Notes under the pieces: generated by a model
Told to the model about the DNA's origin: nothing
The model's input: the letters and a program-made list of their open reading frames with translations, nothing else
Database searches by the model: none
Shown here: piece after piece, positions 1 to 10,577 of the stretch
Position numbering within the stretch: position 1 is the stretch's first letter
Layout of the letters: the number at the start of each line of letters is the position of its first letter
Assembly: GCA_016845585.1 (NCBI GenBank)
Contig: JAERSO010000052.1
Span: 35,657 to 99,656, forward strand
DNA: 64,000 nucleotides
Direction: 5' to 3'
Source: Acidimicrobiaceae bacterium
GTDB taxonomy: Bacteria > Actinomycetota > Acidimicrobiia > Acidimicrobiales > Aldehydirespiratoraceae
Made by a program: the position numbers and the translations under genes

Positions 1-1814
<1,814 letters not shown>

Positions 1815-1818
<4 letters not shown>

Positions 1819-3578
1819 TGAACGCACCGATCAAGATCGCGAACTGCAGCGGGTTCTACGGCGACCGTCTCTCGGCGGCAAAGGAGATGGTGGAGGGCGG
1901 TCCGATCGACGCGCTCACCGGTGACTGGCTGGCCGAACTGACGATGCTCATCCTCGCTCGCACACAGGCCAAGCGACCGGGTAGCGGCTATGCCCGCACG
2001 TTCGTGAAGCAGATGGAGCAGGTCATGGGCACCTGTCTCGACGAGGGCATCAAGGTCGTGTCGAACGCCGGCGGGCTCGATGCCGATCACTGCGCTGAAG
2101 CGGTCGCCGAGGTTGCCGAGAATCTGGGCCTCAATCCCACCATCGCCTATGTCAATGGCGACAATCTGCTGCCGCGAATCGAGGAGCTGCGGGCGGCAGG
2201 TATCGAGATCATGGACCACGAGACCGGCGAGCCGGTCGCCCCGCTCGACTACATCTCCGCCAACGCCTATCTCGGCTGCTGGGGGATCGTCGACGCGTTG
2301 AACTCTGGCGCCGACATCGTCGTCACCGGCCGTACGACCGATGCCGCGATCGTGTGCGGCCCGGCGGCGTGGCATCACGGTTGGGCCCGCGACGACTGGG
2401 ATCAGCTCGCGGGTGCCGTCACGGCCGGCCACATCATCGAGTGCGGTACGCAGGCCACGGGCGGCAACTACTCGTTCTTCACCGAGATCCCGGGCCTCGA
2501 GCGGGCGGGTTTCCCGATCGCCGAGGTCGCCGCCGATGGCTCATCGGTGATCACCAAACACGCAGGCACGGGTGGTGCCGTCACGGTCGGCACGGTCACC
2601 TCACAGCTGTTGTACGAGATCGGTCCACCCGGCTATCTCGGCCCCGACGTCACCAGTCGATTCGACACGGTCGAGCTGAGCCAGCAAGGACCGGACCGAG
2701 TACTCGTCTCCAATGTGAAGGGTGAGAAGCCGCCCGAGACGCTGAAGGTCTCGATGAACTCGTGGGGTGGCTTCCGTAGCGATCTCAACATCGCCCTCAC
2801 CGGGCTCGATGTCGAAGCGAAGGCCGAGTTGCTCCAGGCGGCATTCTGGGAGTCGGCTCCTCACGGTCCCGACGACTTCGACTCGGTGACCTCGACGGTC
2901 GTGCGGACCGATCACGGCGACCCGGCCAGCAATGAAGCCGCGACGGCGTCGTGGCGCCTGACGGTGAAGGATGCAGACGAACACAAGACCAAGGCGATCA
3001 GTGTCGGCGTCAATGACATGGCGCTGGCCACGATCCCCGGCTTCTACGGCCTGTCGGGTTCCAGCTTCGGCAAGCCGTTCGGTGTGCACACCTCGGGCCT
3101 CGTACCCGCCGACCTGGTGCCGCAGCATGTCGTGATCCTCGGTGGAGCGCGCACCATCGTGGAGAGCGCGGCACCGGATTCTGCCGTCGTCGTCGAGCCG
3201 ATGATCCCTGCGCTTCCGTCGGCTCCGTCCGGCGACACGCGTCGTGGCCCGCTCGGCCTGGTTGCCGGCTCCCGGTCCGGCGACAAGGGCGGCAACGCCA
3301 ACCTCGGCCTCTTCGTTCGCAGCGCCGAGGCCTACGTGTGGCTCGACGAGATGCTCACGATCGACAAGCTCCGCGAGCTTCTTCCCGAAGCAGCCGAGCT
3401 GGCGATCGAGCGGTTCCCGCTTCCGAACATCTGGTCCATCAACTTCCTGATCCACGGGATCCTCCAGGAGGGTGTCGCTGCGTCGACCCGTCAGGACGGC
3501 CAGGCCAAATCGCTGGGGGAGTGGGTGCGTGCCCGTCACGTCGACATCCCGACGGCACTGCTGGGGGGCCACGCCTGA
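1815..3578 (+). CDS. AtuA-family protein (acyclic terpene utilisation, DUF1446)
   Basis: A 587-residue protein of the AtuA/DUF1446 family, required for acyclic terpene (citronellol/geraniol) use in Pseudomonas; its biochemical reaction is not established. The N-terminal part (about residues 5-450) carries the family pattern KIANCSGFYGDR and SNAGGLDADHCAEA. A C-terminal AtuA-like ferredoxin-fold domain starts near residue 477 (GSRSGDKGGNANLGLF) and runs to LPNIWSINFLIHG. In some genomes these two parts are separate proteins; here they are fused. The start ATG overlaps the carboxylase stop by 4 bases, and the stop overlaps the TetR start by one base (TGATG). Translation is therefore probably coupled. 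Confidence 0.92.
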
Positions 3579-4216
3579 TGGGCGGCATGCTCGAGCGCCT
3601 CCGTAGCGTGCCGGCCCCTGAGCCGGTGCTGAGCCGCGAACGCGCCGATGCGCTCACCGATCGACAGCGCGAGATTCTCGACGAGCTCGGTCGGATCTTC
3701 GACAAGGGCTTCGTCGACGTCACGATGGCCGAGCTGGCCGGCCAGTTGAACTGCTCGCTTCGCACGCTCTATGGCTTGGCCGACGGGCGAAACGAGCTCG
3801 TGTTAATGGTGGTCGACCGCAACCTGCGCAAGGTCGGCCGGTCCGCCCGCGATGCGATCCACGATGACATGACCGCCCTGGACGCCATCCGGGCCTACTT
3901 GTCGGCGGCCACGGTCGCCGTGCAGGACACCACCGAGGAGTTCGCCCGCGACATTCGCACCATGCCCGAGGGAGTCTCGCTGAACATCGGCCACTCCGAC
4001 TACCTCATCAGTGTCACCAAGGCGCTTCTCGACATCGCGGTGGAAGAGGGTGAGATCGCTGACGTCGACTCGGTGGCGGTGGCCCGCATGATCGCCGGTC
4101 TCGGTCGCGACTTCGCGAACCCCGATGTGTTGACGCAGCTCCGCTCATCGCCAAAGGAGAGCGCGGACGCGATGGTCGACATCGTGCTGAGCGGCCTACG
4201 AAAGGAATCGACGTGA
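3578..4216 (+). CDS. TetR-family transcriptional regulator (AtuR-like position)
   Basis: A 212-residue protein with an N-terminal helix-turn-helix: helix 2-3 region VTMAELAGQLNCSLRTLYG, then the typical N(E)LVLMVVDRNL helix 4. The C-terminal helical ligand-binding half is divergent, as usual for TetR. The frame is open well upstream, but ATG 3578 is chosen because it sits directly on the AtuA stop and gives normal TetR length. It lies inside the putative terpene or branched acyl-CoA operon, so it probably represses the operon in response to a CoA-ester or hydrophobic inducer, like atuR in Pseudomonas. The role is inferred from position. No operator was identified, since the operon promoter is outside the window. 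Confidence 0.88.
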   Translation: MGGMLERLRSVPAPEPVLSRERADALTDRQREILDELGRIFDKGFVDVTMAELAGQLNCSLRTLYGLADGRNELVLMVVDRNLRKVGRSARDAIHDDMTALDAIRAYLSAATVAVQDTTEEFARDIRTMPEGVSLNIGHSDYLISVTKALLDIAVEEGEIADVDSVAVARMIAGLGRDFANPDVLTQLRSSPKESADAMVDIVLSGLRKEST

Positions 4217-5001
4217 GTCTCGTGCTGAGCGAAACGAGGGGCGGAGTCTGCACCGTCACGCTCAATGACCCGGAGCGCAAGAACTCGCTGAGCCCGGAGC
4301 TGTTGGCCGAGATGATGGATGCGTTCGACGCGGCGGAAGCCGATGACTCGGTGCGGGTCATCGTGCTGACCAACTCGGGTAACACGTTCTGCGCCGGCGC
4401 CAACCTCTCACAACGCTCCGGCAAGTCCGAAACGGAGAAGCCGTTGCGCAGGGTCGAGGGGGCGGAGATGTTCGCCCACTTTGCCAAGTCGCCGAAGCCC
4501 TACGTCGGCAAGATCAATGGTCATTGCGTGGCCGGCGGCATGGGGATCGCTGCCGCGCTCGACTACACGGTCGTTCTCGACACGGCGAAGATGGGCTTCA
4601 CCGAGGTACGCATCGGTGTCGCTCCCGCCATGATCTCGGTGCTGTGCCTGCCGAAGATGCGTGCCGCGGATGCCAGGGCGGCATTCCTGCGCGGAAACCG
4701 GTTCCTGGCCCCGGAAGCCGAACGGATCGGCTTGATCAACCGGGCTGCCTCCGCCGACGAGATCGACGACGTCGTCGACGAGGTGGTGACTGACCTGCTC
4801 GCCGGTGCGCCGGCCGCCCTCGCGGCGAGCAAGCGCCTGCTGGCCGAAGTGCCGCAGATGTCGACCGACGAGGCCTTCGCCTGGACGGCCGAGCTGTCGG
4901 GCGCGCTGTTCCGCACCGACGACGCAAAGGAAGGCATGGCCGCCTTCCTCGAGAAACGACCCGCGAGCTGGATTCCCCAGCCCGATTCTGGAGACACCTG
5001 A
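4213..5001 (+). CDS. Enoyl-CoA hydratase/isomerase family protein (crotonase fold)
   Basis: A 262-residue crotonase-fold enzyme starting at GTG 4213, which overlaps the TetR stop (GTGA) and follows the purine-rich AAAGGA. Oxyanion-hole segments are visible: NTFCAGANLS and GHCVAGGMGIAAALDYTVV. The C-terminus MAAFLEKRPASW is typical of the family. It likely hydrates or isomerises an enoyl-CoA in the cytosol. In the atu pathway the equivalent step is isohexenylglutaconyl-CoA hydration (AtuE); in leucine breakdown it is methylglutaconyl-CoA hydration. Which substrate applies cannot be read from the sequence. The stop shares one base with the next ATG. Confidence 0.9.
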   Translation: MSLVLSETRGGVCTVTLNDPERKNSLSPELLAEMMDAFDAAEADDSVRVIVLTNSGNTFCAGANLSQRSGKSETEKPLRRVEGAEMFAHFAKSPKPYVGKINGHCVAGGMGIAAALDYTVVLDTAKMGFTEVRIGVAPAMISVLCLPKMRAADARAAFLRGNRFLAPEAERIGLINRAASADEIDDVVDEVVTDLLAGAPAALAASKRLLAEVPQMSTDEAFAWTAELSGALFRTDDAKEGMAAFLEKRPASWIPQPDSGDT

Positions 5002-6260
5002 TGGACTTCGACTTCCCCGACGACGACGATCCCCGTCGCTTGGCGGTACGGGCGTGGCGTGAGGCCAACCCCAACCCGACCCAGGCCGAGTTGCACAAGG
5101 CCGGCTACGTGGTGCCGCACTGGCCGGCGCCCTGGGGGCTCGAGGCCGATCCGATCCATCAGATCATCATCAGCCAGGAACTGGCCGGACTGAAGATCAA
5201 GCCGACCGGCAAGAAGATGGGTGAGAACGCCATCGGTATCGGCTGGGCGGCTCCCACGATCCTCCTCGGCGGCACCGACGAGCAGAAGGCCCGCTACCTC
5301 GATCGCATCTTCACCCATGAAGACATCTGGTGTCAGCTGTTCTCCGAGACCGAAGCGGGCTCCGACCTCGCCAACCTCGCCACCCGAGCGGAACGCGATG
5401 GCGACGAGTACGTCATCAACGGCTCGAAGATCTGGTCGTCGGGTGCTCACAACAGCGACATGGGCATTCTGATCGCGCGCACCGACCCGGACGCACCGAA
5501 GCACCGGGGCATCTCCTACTTCGCCGTGCCGATGGACACGCCGGGCCTGACGATGACACCGATCGTCGACATGACCACCGCGCACTCGTTCAACCAGGTC
5601 TTCTTCGACGACATGCGTCTACCGGTCGATGCGCGCATCGGCGAGGAGGGCGACGGCTGGCGGCTCGCCAAGGTCACGCTCGCCAACGAGCGGGTGTCGC
5701 TCTCGTCGGCCGGTTCGCTGTGGGGATCCGGCCCGTCGGCCGAGATGCTGCTCGACCTGGTCCGCGAGAAGGGCGGCGAATCCGATCCGATCCGGCGCGA
5801 CAAGCTCGCCCGCATGCACAGCAACGCGGAAGTGTTGCGTCTCAACCGACTGCGCACGCTGTCGGCCAAGCTCAACGGCCGCACGCCCGGCACCGAGGCG
5901 TCGATCCAGAAGCTGATGGCCGACGAGCACGGGCAGGAGGTCATGGAGCTCGCCAAAGAGGTGGCCGGCTCCCACGGAATGCTCACCGGTTCTGGTCCGG
6001 CCGGTGAGATACCGGTCGGGATGCGGAGAGGCGCGACCGAGGTCAACTTCGGACGGGGCAACGAGAGCCAGTTCCCCGACGTCGATCCTGTCTGGCACTA
6101 CGGCTACCTCTTCCAGCCGGCACTCACCCTCGGTGGCGGCACCTGGGCGGTGCAGCGCAACATCGTGGCGGAGCAGGTCCTCGGCCTGCCCCGCGAACCC
6201 AATCTCGAGAAGGGCATGTCGTGGTCCGAGACCCAGGCAGCCCGCAAGAACATCAAGTAA
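5001..6260 (+). CDS. Acyl-CoA dehydrogenase
   Basis: A 419-residue flavoprotein of the acyl-CoA dehydrogenase family. The FAD/substrate signature CQLFSETEAGSDLANLATRA lies near residue 110-130, and the C-terminal GGTWAVQRNIVAEQVLGLPR motif matches the usual GGTSEIQRNI..RVLGLPR block. An insertion of roughly 30 residues, rich in glycine, arginine and acidic residues (around 6010-6090), precedes that block. ATG 5001 overlaps the crotonase stop by one base, and 21 bases separate it from the downstream gene. In this operon it could act as a citronellyl-CoA or isovaleryl-CoA dehydrogenase (AtuD-like); the acyl specificity is inference. Confidence 0.92.
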   Translation: MDFDFPDDDDPRRLAVRAWREANPNPTQAELHKAGYVVPHWPAPWGLEADPIHQIIISQELAGLKIKPTGKKMGENAIGIGWAAPTILLGGTDEQKARYLDRIFTHEDIWCQLFSETEAGSDLANLATRAERDGDEYVINGSKIWSSGAHNSDMGILIARTDPDAPKHRGISYFAVPMDTPGLTMTPIVDMTTAHSFNQVFFDDMRLPVDARIGEEGDGWRLAKVTLANERVSLSSAGSLWGSGPSAEMLLDLVREKGGESDPIRRDKLARMHSNAEVLRLNRLRTLSAKLNGRTPGTEASIQKLMADEHGQEVMELAKEVAGSHGMLTGSGPAGEIPVGMRRGATEVNFGRGNESQFPDVDPVWHYGYLFQPALTLGGGTWAVQRNIVAEQVLGLPREPNLEKGMSWSETQAARKNIK

Positions 6261-6281
6261 GAATCGACCAGGAGCGACATC

Positions 6282-7430
6282 ATGAAGACCGATATCACGG
6301 AGATGTTCGGGGTCGAGTTCCCGATCTTCGCGTTCAGCCATTGCCGCGACGTCGTCGCCGCGGTCACCAAAGCCGGAGGCGTGGGCGTGCTCGGCGCGGT
6401 GGCCCACTCGCCGGAGGGGCTCGAGATCGACCTCGACTGGATCGAGGCGGAGGTGGGCGACAAGCCGTTCGGCGTCGATCTCATCGTCCCGGCCAAGTAC
6501 CTCGGCTCTGATGAGGGCGGCGTGGACATGGGTCACGTCCGCGACATGATTCCGGCCGAGCACAGGGCGTATGTCGATGACATCCTGGAGCGCTACGACG
6601 TTGCGGCGCTGCCCGATGACGAAGAGCGGCGGGGCGGCGCAATGGGCGGCGCCGATGACAAGGCCGCTCCGTTCTCGGCCGACTCCCAGGAGCCGAACCT
6701 CGACATTGCGCTGGCGCACAAGTCGGCGTTGATCGTGAACGCTCTCGGCCCGCCACCCCAGCACATGATCGCGCGCTGCAAGGAGGAGGGCCGCAAGGTC
6801 GGTGCCCTCGCGGGCAAGGCACAACACGCCGAGCGCCACGTGAACGCCGGGGTCGACTTCATCATCGCTCAGGGTTCAGAGGCCGGCGGCCACACGGGTG
6901 AGATCGGCACGATGGTGCTGATCCCCGAGATCGTCGACGCCGTCGGCAACACCCCCGTGCTCGGTGCCGGCGGGATCGGTCGTGGTCGTCAGATGGCTGC
7001 GGCCATGGCGCTCGGTGCCCAGGGCGTCTGGTGCGGATCGGTTTGGCTCACCACCGAGGAGGCCGAGACCCACCCAGTCGTGAAGGACAAATTCCTGAAG
7101 GCCAGTTCATCCGACACGATCCGCTCCCGCAGCCGCACCGGCAAGCACGCCCGCCAGCTCAAGTCAGCGTGGACGGAGGAGTGGGACAACCCGGAGACCC
7201 CGATGCCCCTCGGCATGCCCGCCCAGCCCGTGCTCATCGACGAGGCCATCAAGCGAATCGATCGGGCTGCGTTCACCGCTGGATCGGGTGCCGAGAAACT
7301 CGCGAACTACTTCGTGGGCCAGATCGTCGGAAACATGAACGAGTCGAAGCCAGCCACCCGGGTCGTCTTCGAGATGGTCGAGGAGTTCATCGAGGCCACC
7401 GAATACCTGAAGTCGCAGCTCGAGTTCTGA
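6282..7430 (+). CDS. Nitronate monooxygenase / 2-nitropropane dioxygenase family FMN protein
   Basis: A 382-residue TIM-barrel FMN enzyme. Family marks are the N-terminal FGVEFPIFAFSHC, the phosphate-binding QGSEAGGHTGEIG segment and GAGGIGRGRQMAAAMALGAQGV. A spacer of 21 bases follows the acyl-CoA dehydrogenase, with AGGAGCG ahead of the ATG. Members oxidise alkyl nitronates with O2, but many actinobacterial paralogues in fatty-acid operons have no assigned substrate. A loop at residues 100-130 is rich in acidic residues and glycine and looks like a lineage-specific insertion. It is probably the last gene of the operon, since the next gene has its own -10 element. Confidence 0.88.
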   Translation: MKTDITEMFGVEFPIFAFSHCRDVVAAVTKAGGVGVLGAVAHSPEGLEIDLDWIEAEVGDKPFGVDLIVPAKYLGSDEGGVDMGHVRDMIPAEHRAYVDDILERYDVAALPDDEERRGGAMGGADDKAAPFSADSQEPNLDIALAHKSALIVNALGPPPQHMIARCKEEGRKVGALAGKAQHAERHVNAGVDFIIAQGSEAGGHTGEIGTMVLIPEIVDAVGNTPVLGAGGIGRGRQMAAAMALGAQGVWCGSVWLTTEEAETHPVVKDKFLKASSSDTIRSRSRTGKHARQLKSAWTEEWDNPETPMPLGMPAQPVLIDEAIKRIDRAAFTAGSGAEKLANYFVGQIVGNMNESKPATRVVFEMVEEFIEATEYLKSQLEF

Positions 7431-7471
7431 GACACGCGACTCAGCGCCGCAGCATTGCCGCGCCCATGCTC

Positions 7472-7477
7472 TACGAT
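7472..7477 (+). promoter_or_regulatory. Putative -10 element for a leaderless GNAT gene
   Basis: TACGAT ends 8 bases before the GTG start at 7486. No Shine-Dalgarno sequence lies between them, so the transcript would begin at or next to the start codon. No convincing -35 hexamer is seen. Confidence 0.4.
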
Positions 7478-7485
7478 CAGCGGCC

Positions 7486-8079
7486 GTGACAACCCTCTTC
7501 GGACGGCGGGTCCTACTCCGCCCCCTTGAGCCCGGCGACTTCGCCAAGTGGCAGGAAGTTCGCCGTCGAAACGACGAGTGGTTGACCAAGTGGGAGCCCC
7601 AGCGGCTCCCTGGTCAGCCCGACGTCGTGGAGGGTGCGCATGCATTCGGTGTGCGATGCTCCGCTCGTCAACGCGAACGTCAACTCGGCACCGGCTACGG
7701 CTTCGGAGTTTTCGTTGATGGGACGTTCGGCGGCGAGGTGAACCTCAACTCGATCCAACGGGGACCGTTCCAGAACGCCTACGTGGGCTATTGGATCGAT
7801 GAGCGCATGGCCGGCAACAGCTACATCCCCGAGGCGTTGATCGTGGTCCTGCGATTTGCCTTCGAGGAGCTCCATCTGCATCGTGTGCAGGCCGCGATCG
7901 TCCCCCGCAATGATGCAAGCCGCCGCGTCGTCGCGAAGCTCGATCTCCGCGAAGAGGGCACGGCACTCAAGTACCTCGAGATCAACGGCGTCTGGGAAGA
8001 TCACATCCGCTACGCCATGACCACCGAGGACTGGTCCGAACGCGGCGACGAACTCACCCAGGAGTGGATCGGCTTCTGA
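7486..8079 (+). CDS. GNAT-family N-acetyltransferase (RimJ/RimL type)
   Basis: A 197-residue acetyltransferase. The N-terminus GRRVLLRPLEPGDFAKWQEVR is the common RimJ/RimL opening. The acetyl-CoA-binding half holds the A/B motif (GNSYIPEALIVVLRFAFEEL, HRVQAAIVPRNDASRRVVAKL) and the closing DLREEGTALKYLEINGVWEDH. Such enzymes acetylate protein N-termini or small amines; the target is unknown here. The start GTG 7486 has no ribosome binding site but is 8 bases from a TACGAT element, so it looks leaderless. Its stop codon is the first triplet of the terminator stem shared with the convergent gene. Confidence 0.9.
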   Translation: MTTLFGRRVLLRPLEPGDFAKWQEVRRRNDEWLTKWEPQRLPGQPDVVEGAHAFGVRCSARQRERQLGTGYGFGVFVDGTFGGEVNLNSIQRGPFQNAYVGYWIDERMAGNSYIPEALIVVLRFAFEELHLHRVQAAIVPRNDASRRVVAKLDLREEGTALKYLEINGVWEDHIRYAMTTEDWSERGDELTQEWIGF

Positions 8080-8115
8080 GTTGCAGCATTCGACTTGAAG
8101 TCGTGCTGCAACTCA
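8077..8115. terminator. Bidirectional terminator hairpin containing both stop codons
   Basis: Perfect 12-bp inverted repeat TGAGTTGCAGCA (8077-8088) and TGCTGCAACTCA (8104-8115). An inner CGACT/AGTCG stem follows after a two-base TT bulge, with loop TGA. The left arm begins with the TGA stop of the GNAT gene, and the right arm ends with the TCA (reverse TGA) stop of the PEP-utilising gene. No U-tract follows on either side. Confidence 0.75.
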
Positions 8116-9750
8116 GCTCAGGACGGTGACGGTGCCCGCTTCGGGATTGATCTCCACGCGGTCGCCCGTGCGAATGTGCTCGAGGCAGTCCGCCACGCCG
8201 ATGACGGCCGGAAGCCCCAGCTCCCGCGACAGCACGGCGGCATGACACATGGCGCCGCCGTGCACGGTGACCAATCCACCGGCGATGGCGAGCACGAGGT
8301 TGAAGGCCGGGGAGGTGGCGCGGGTGACGAGGATGTCGCCGTCCTCCATCGTGGCGATCGCCTCCTCCGCGGTCTCCGCAGTCCGAGCCGTGCCGACATA
8401 GGTGGTCGCACCGATGCCGGTGCCTGTCAACGGTGCCGTGGATTCGGCACCGAACAGTTCCTGGATCAGCGTCTGGACCAGATCCATCGCCTTCGCCATC
8501 GACGGCGGGAGGAGATGGAGTGGGGGATCGACTGGTTCGGCCCCGAGATACGGCGGAGGGTCGAGGCTGCGGGAGGCCTCGCGGGCGATGGCCCTGTCGG
8601 CGAGCTCCTGAGGAGTGGGGCCGGTCCCGGTTCGGAGCAACGGGCCGATCTCCTTGCTCGACAACTCGAAGACGTGGTCGGCTTCGGTGACCGCGCCTCG
8701 CTCGGCCAGGCGGCGACCGGCTTCGACCATGGCCAGGCGAAGGAGTCCGCCCGGCCATTCTGCGGTGAGGGGCCCGTTGTCGTCTCGCATGTCCATGGCC
8801 AGGCGCGCGTCGGCGAGGAGGCGGTCGAACTCGAACCGCTCCGATTCGGGCACCCTGGACCGGAGCTCGTTGGCGGCGCGATCACCGCGGTCGTCATCCT
8901 CCGCCGACGTGGTGGCGCTCATGATCGCGGCGAACACGACGTCGGGCCGCTCGAGCAGTGTGGGCGAGTCGATGTCGTACCCGCTGTAGAGCACTGCGCC
9001 GTGCCGTGCGAGGTATCCATCGAGCTGTGCTGCCACCCCGGGTGACACGGCCCGGACGTCATCGAGGGTGGACGGCGTGGCGCCCGCGGCCTCGACGGCC
9101 TTGCGAATCGCTGCCAGCTTCCGGAGCGGTTCACTCGTGGACGGTGACGCGCCGATCAACGCCTGCACCGCCTCCGAGGTCTCGATCCCGTGGTCGCGAC
9201 AGTGCACGACGAACAGCCCCAGTGGCCCGAGGTCGTCGGTGTGGAGCACGTGGTGCAGGGTGTTGGACTCGAGGTTGTACGCGATCAGGGCCTCGACGTG
9301 GTCGGCGACACCGGCGTCATCGAGCGCCTCGAGGTCGACGGCCTGGAACTCGCTGTTGCGGGCCAACTGGGCCGGCTTGATCGTCTCGTTCCACTGCTTG
9401 ATCGTGCGTCGGAAACTCTCACCGCTGAGGATCTGGGCTTTCGCCCGCTTCTCCCGCCGACGCATCTCGGGGTGAATCCGCCCCATGAGTTTGATCACCC
9501 AGTCCGGCGGTGTGCGTTCCGACGTGCTGTCGGCACCGAACAAAGGCCGCACGCGGGCGTAGACGAATCCGTTCACGGCCTTGAACTCGATGCCGTCAGC
9601 CGGCACACCCGTGCGCGCGAACGTCTCGCGGTACGCCGTGATCGCCGCTGTGGACGCGACCTCTTCGATGATCGGGGTGATGCCAGAGTCGTAGTGCGAG
9701 CGATCGAGCTCCCACGTGCCGGGGCCCGGTGCTTCGAAGACGGCGTCCAT
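8113..9750 (-). CDS. PEP-utilising enzyme swivel-domain protein
   Basis: A 545-residue protein whose C-terminal 90 residues form the phosphohistidine swivel (mobile) domain of PEP-utilising enzymes: GDILVTRATSPAFNLVLA, then VTVHGGAMCHAAVLSRELG, where the CHAAV histidine is the phospho-acceptor position, then LPAVIGVADC. The first ~430 residues are helical, and I see no ATP-grasp or PEP-binding TIM barrel. It therefore resembles the central and swivel part of rifampicin-phosphotransferase-like or PpsA-like proteins without the full catalytic set. ATG 9750 is chosen, 5 bases after the crotonase stop; the frame stays open upstream to 9828. It forms an operon with that crotonase. Function unknown. 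Confidence 0.8.
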   Translation of the reverse strand: MDAVFEAPGPGTWELDRSHYDSGITPIIEEVASTAAITAYRETFARTGVPADGIEFKAVNGFVYARVRPLFGADSTSERTPPDWVIKLMGRIHPEMRRREKRAKAQILSGESFRRTIKQWNETIKPAQLARNSEFQAVDLEALDDAGVADHVEALIAYNLESNTLHHVLHTDDLGPLGLFVVHCRDHGIETSEAVQALIGASPSTSEPLRKLAAIRKAVEAAGATPSTLDDVRAVSPGVAAQLDGYLARHGAVLYSGYDIDSPTLLERPDVVFAAIMSATTSAEDDDRGDRAANELRSRVPESERFEFDRLLADARLAMDMRDDNGPLTAEWPGGLLRLAMVEAGRRLAERGAVTEADHVFELSSKEIGPLLRTGTGPTPQELADRAIAREASRSLDPPPYLGAEPVDPPLHLLPPSMAKAMDLVQTLIQELFGAESTAPLTGTGIGATTYVGTARTAETAEEAIATMEDGDILVTRATSPAFNLVLAIAGGLVTVHGGAMCHAAVLSRELGLPAVIGVADCLEHIRTGDRVEINPEAGTVTVLS

Positions 9751-9755
9751 CTCGA

Positions 9756-10517
9756 TCACGACTTCGACGAGATGTTCTTCTGCAGGCTCTCGACCAGCGT
9801 TCGAAAAGTCGGCTGGCTCATCGACCACAGCTGCGGGTGAACCTCGTGCTCGACTGCCTCGTTCGATTCGACGATGGTGTCGAGGGTGAGGATCGACGCC
9901 TTGGTGCGGGCGTTGAGCTCCTTTTCCTGACTGGTGGCGCGGGCCGCCAGCGCGACCGCTTCGTCGACGAGATCGGTGTCGTCGACGACGTCCCAGATCA
10001 GACCGACTTCCTTGGCCCGCTCGGCGCGCAGAATCTGGTTGAACACGACCATGGCCATGGTGGTGGATCGGCCGGCGATCTGCCGCAGACGCCAGGTGTG
10101 GCCGCCGCCGGGATGGATGCCGATCTGCAGGAAGCGCGAATCGAACTTGGCGTACTCCCGGCCGGCGATGGCGATGTCGCAGGCGAGCACCATGTTCATC
10201 CCGGCTCCGACGGCTGCACCGTTCACGGCGGCGACGGTCGGAAGCGGGGTGTGAGCGATGCGAAGAAAGCCGTCATAGATCGCCTTCATCTCCTCGGCGT
10301 TGCTTCCGGCCATGAGATCGTCGAGGTCTGCGCCGGCGCAGAAGCCCCGCCCCGCGCCGGTGAGGACGAGCGCACCGATCGCGTCGTCGGCCTCCCACTC
10401 ATCGAGCACCGCGCCGATCTCGTCGTTCATGGCGAGGGTGATGGCGTTGCGATGGTCCGGGTCGTTCAGGGTCAGGACGCCGACGCGGTTACGGACTTCG
10501 GTGGTGATGAGACTCAT
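9756..10517 (-). CDS. Enoyl-CoA hydratase/isomerase family protein
   Basis: A 253-residue crotonase-fold protein. Oxyanion segments GAGRGFCAGADLDDLM and NGAAVGAGMNMVLACDIAIA are present, followed by the SRFLQIGIHPGGGHTWRL region with a GGG in place of the more usual PEVGLG. The frame is open far upstream, but ATG 10517 gives the normal N-terminus (MSLITTEVRNRVGVLTLNDP) and length. It lies immediately upstream of the swivel-domain gene on the minus strand, and is divergent from the PhyH-type dioxygenase 60 bases away. The substrate cannot be assigned. Confidence 0.9.
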   Translation of the reverse strand: MSLITTEVRNRVGVLTLNDPDHRNAITLAMNDEIGAVLDEWEADDAIGALVLTGAGRGFCAGADLDDLMAGSNAEEMKAIYDGFLRIAHTPLPTVAAVNGAAVGAGMNMVLACDIAIAGREYAKFDSRFLQIGIHPGGGHTWRLRQIAGRSTTMAMVVFNQILRAERAKEVGLIWDVVDDTDLVDEAVALAARATSQEKELNARTKASILTLDTIVESNEAVEHEVHPQLWSMSQPTFRTLVESLQKNISSKS

Positions 10518-10564
10518 GGACGTCGAGTCTGGCATCCCGATGCACGACTCTGCGAGACGGCGGG

Positions 10565-10570
10565 GTACGG
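10565..10570 (+). promoter_or_regulatory. Putative -10 element for a leaderless dioxygenase gene
   Basis: TACGGT ends 7 bases before ATG 10578, the same arrangement as at 7472-7477. The bases between (gaaacg) do not resemble a ribosome binding site at normal spacing. Confidence 0.35.
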
Positions 10571-10577
10571 TGAAACG

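Noticed and set aside
3338..3577. An N-terminal extension of the TetR regulator
   Set aside because: The frame is open upstream, but it lies wholly inside the AtuA gene and translates to arginine-rich shadow sequence. ATG 3578 gives normal length.
8095..9045. A 316-codon plus-strand frame opposite the swivel-domain gene
   Set aside because: It mirrors the minus-strand gene, which has a clear phosphohistidine swivel motif. The plus translation has no domain and begins inside the terminator hairpin.
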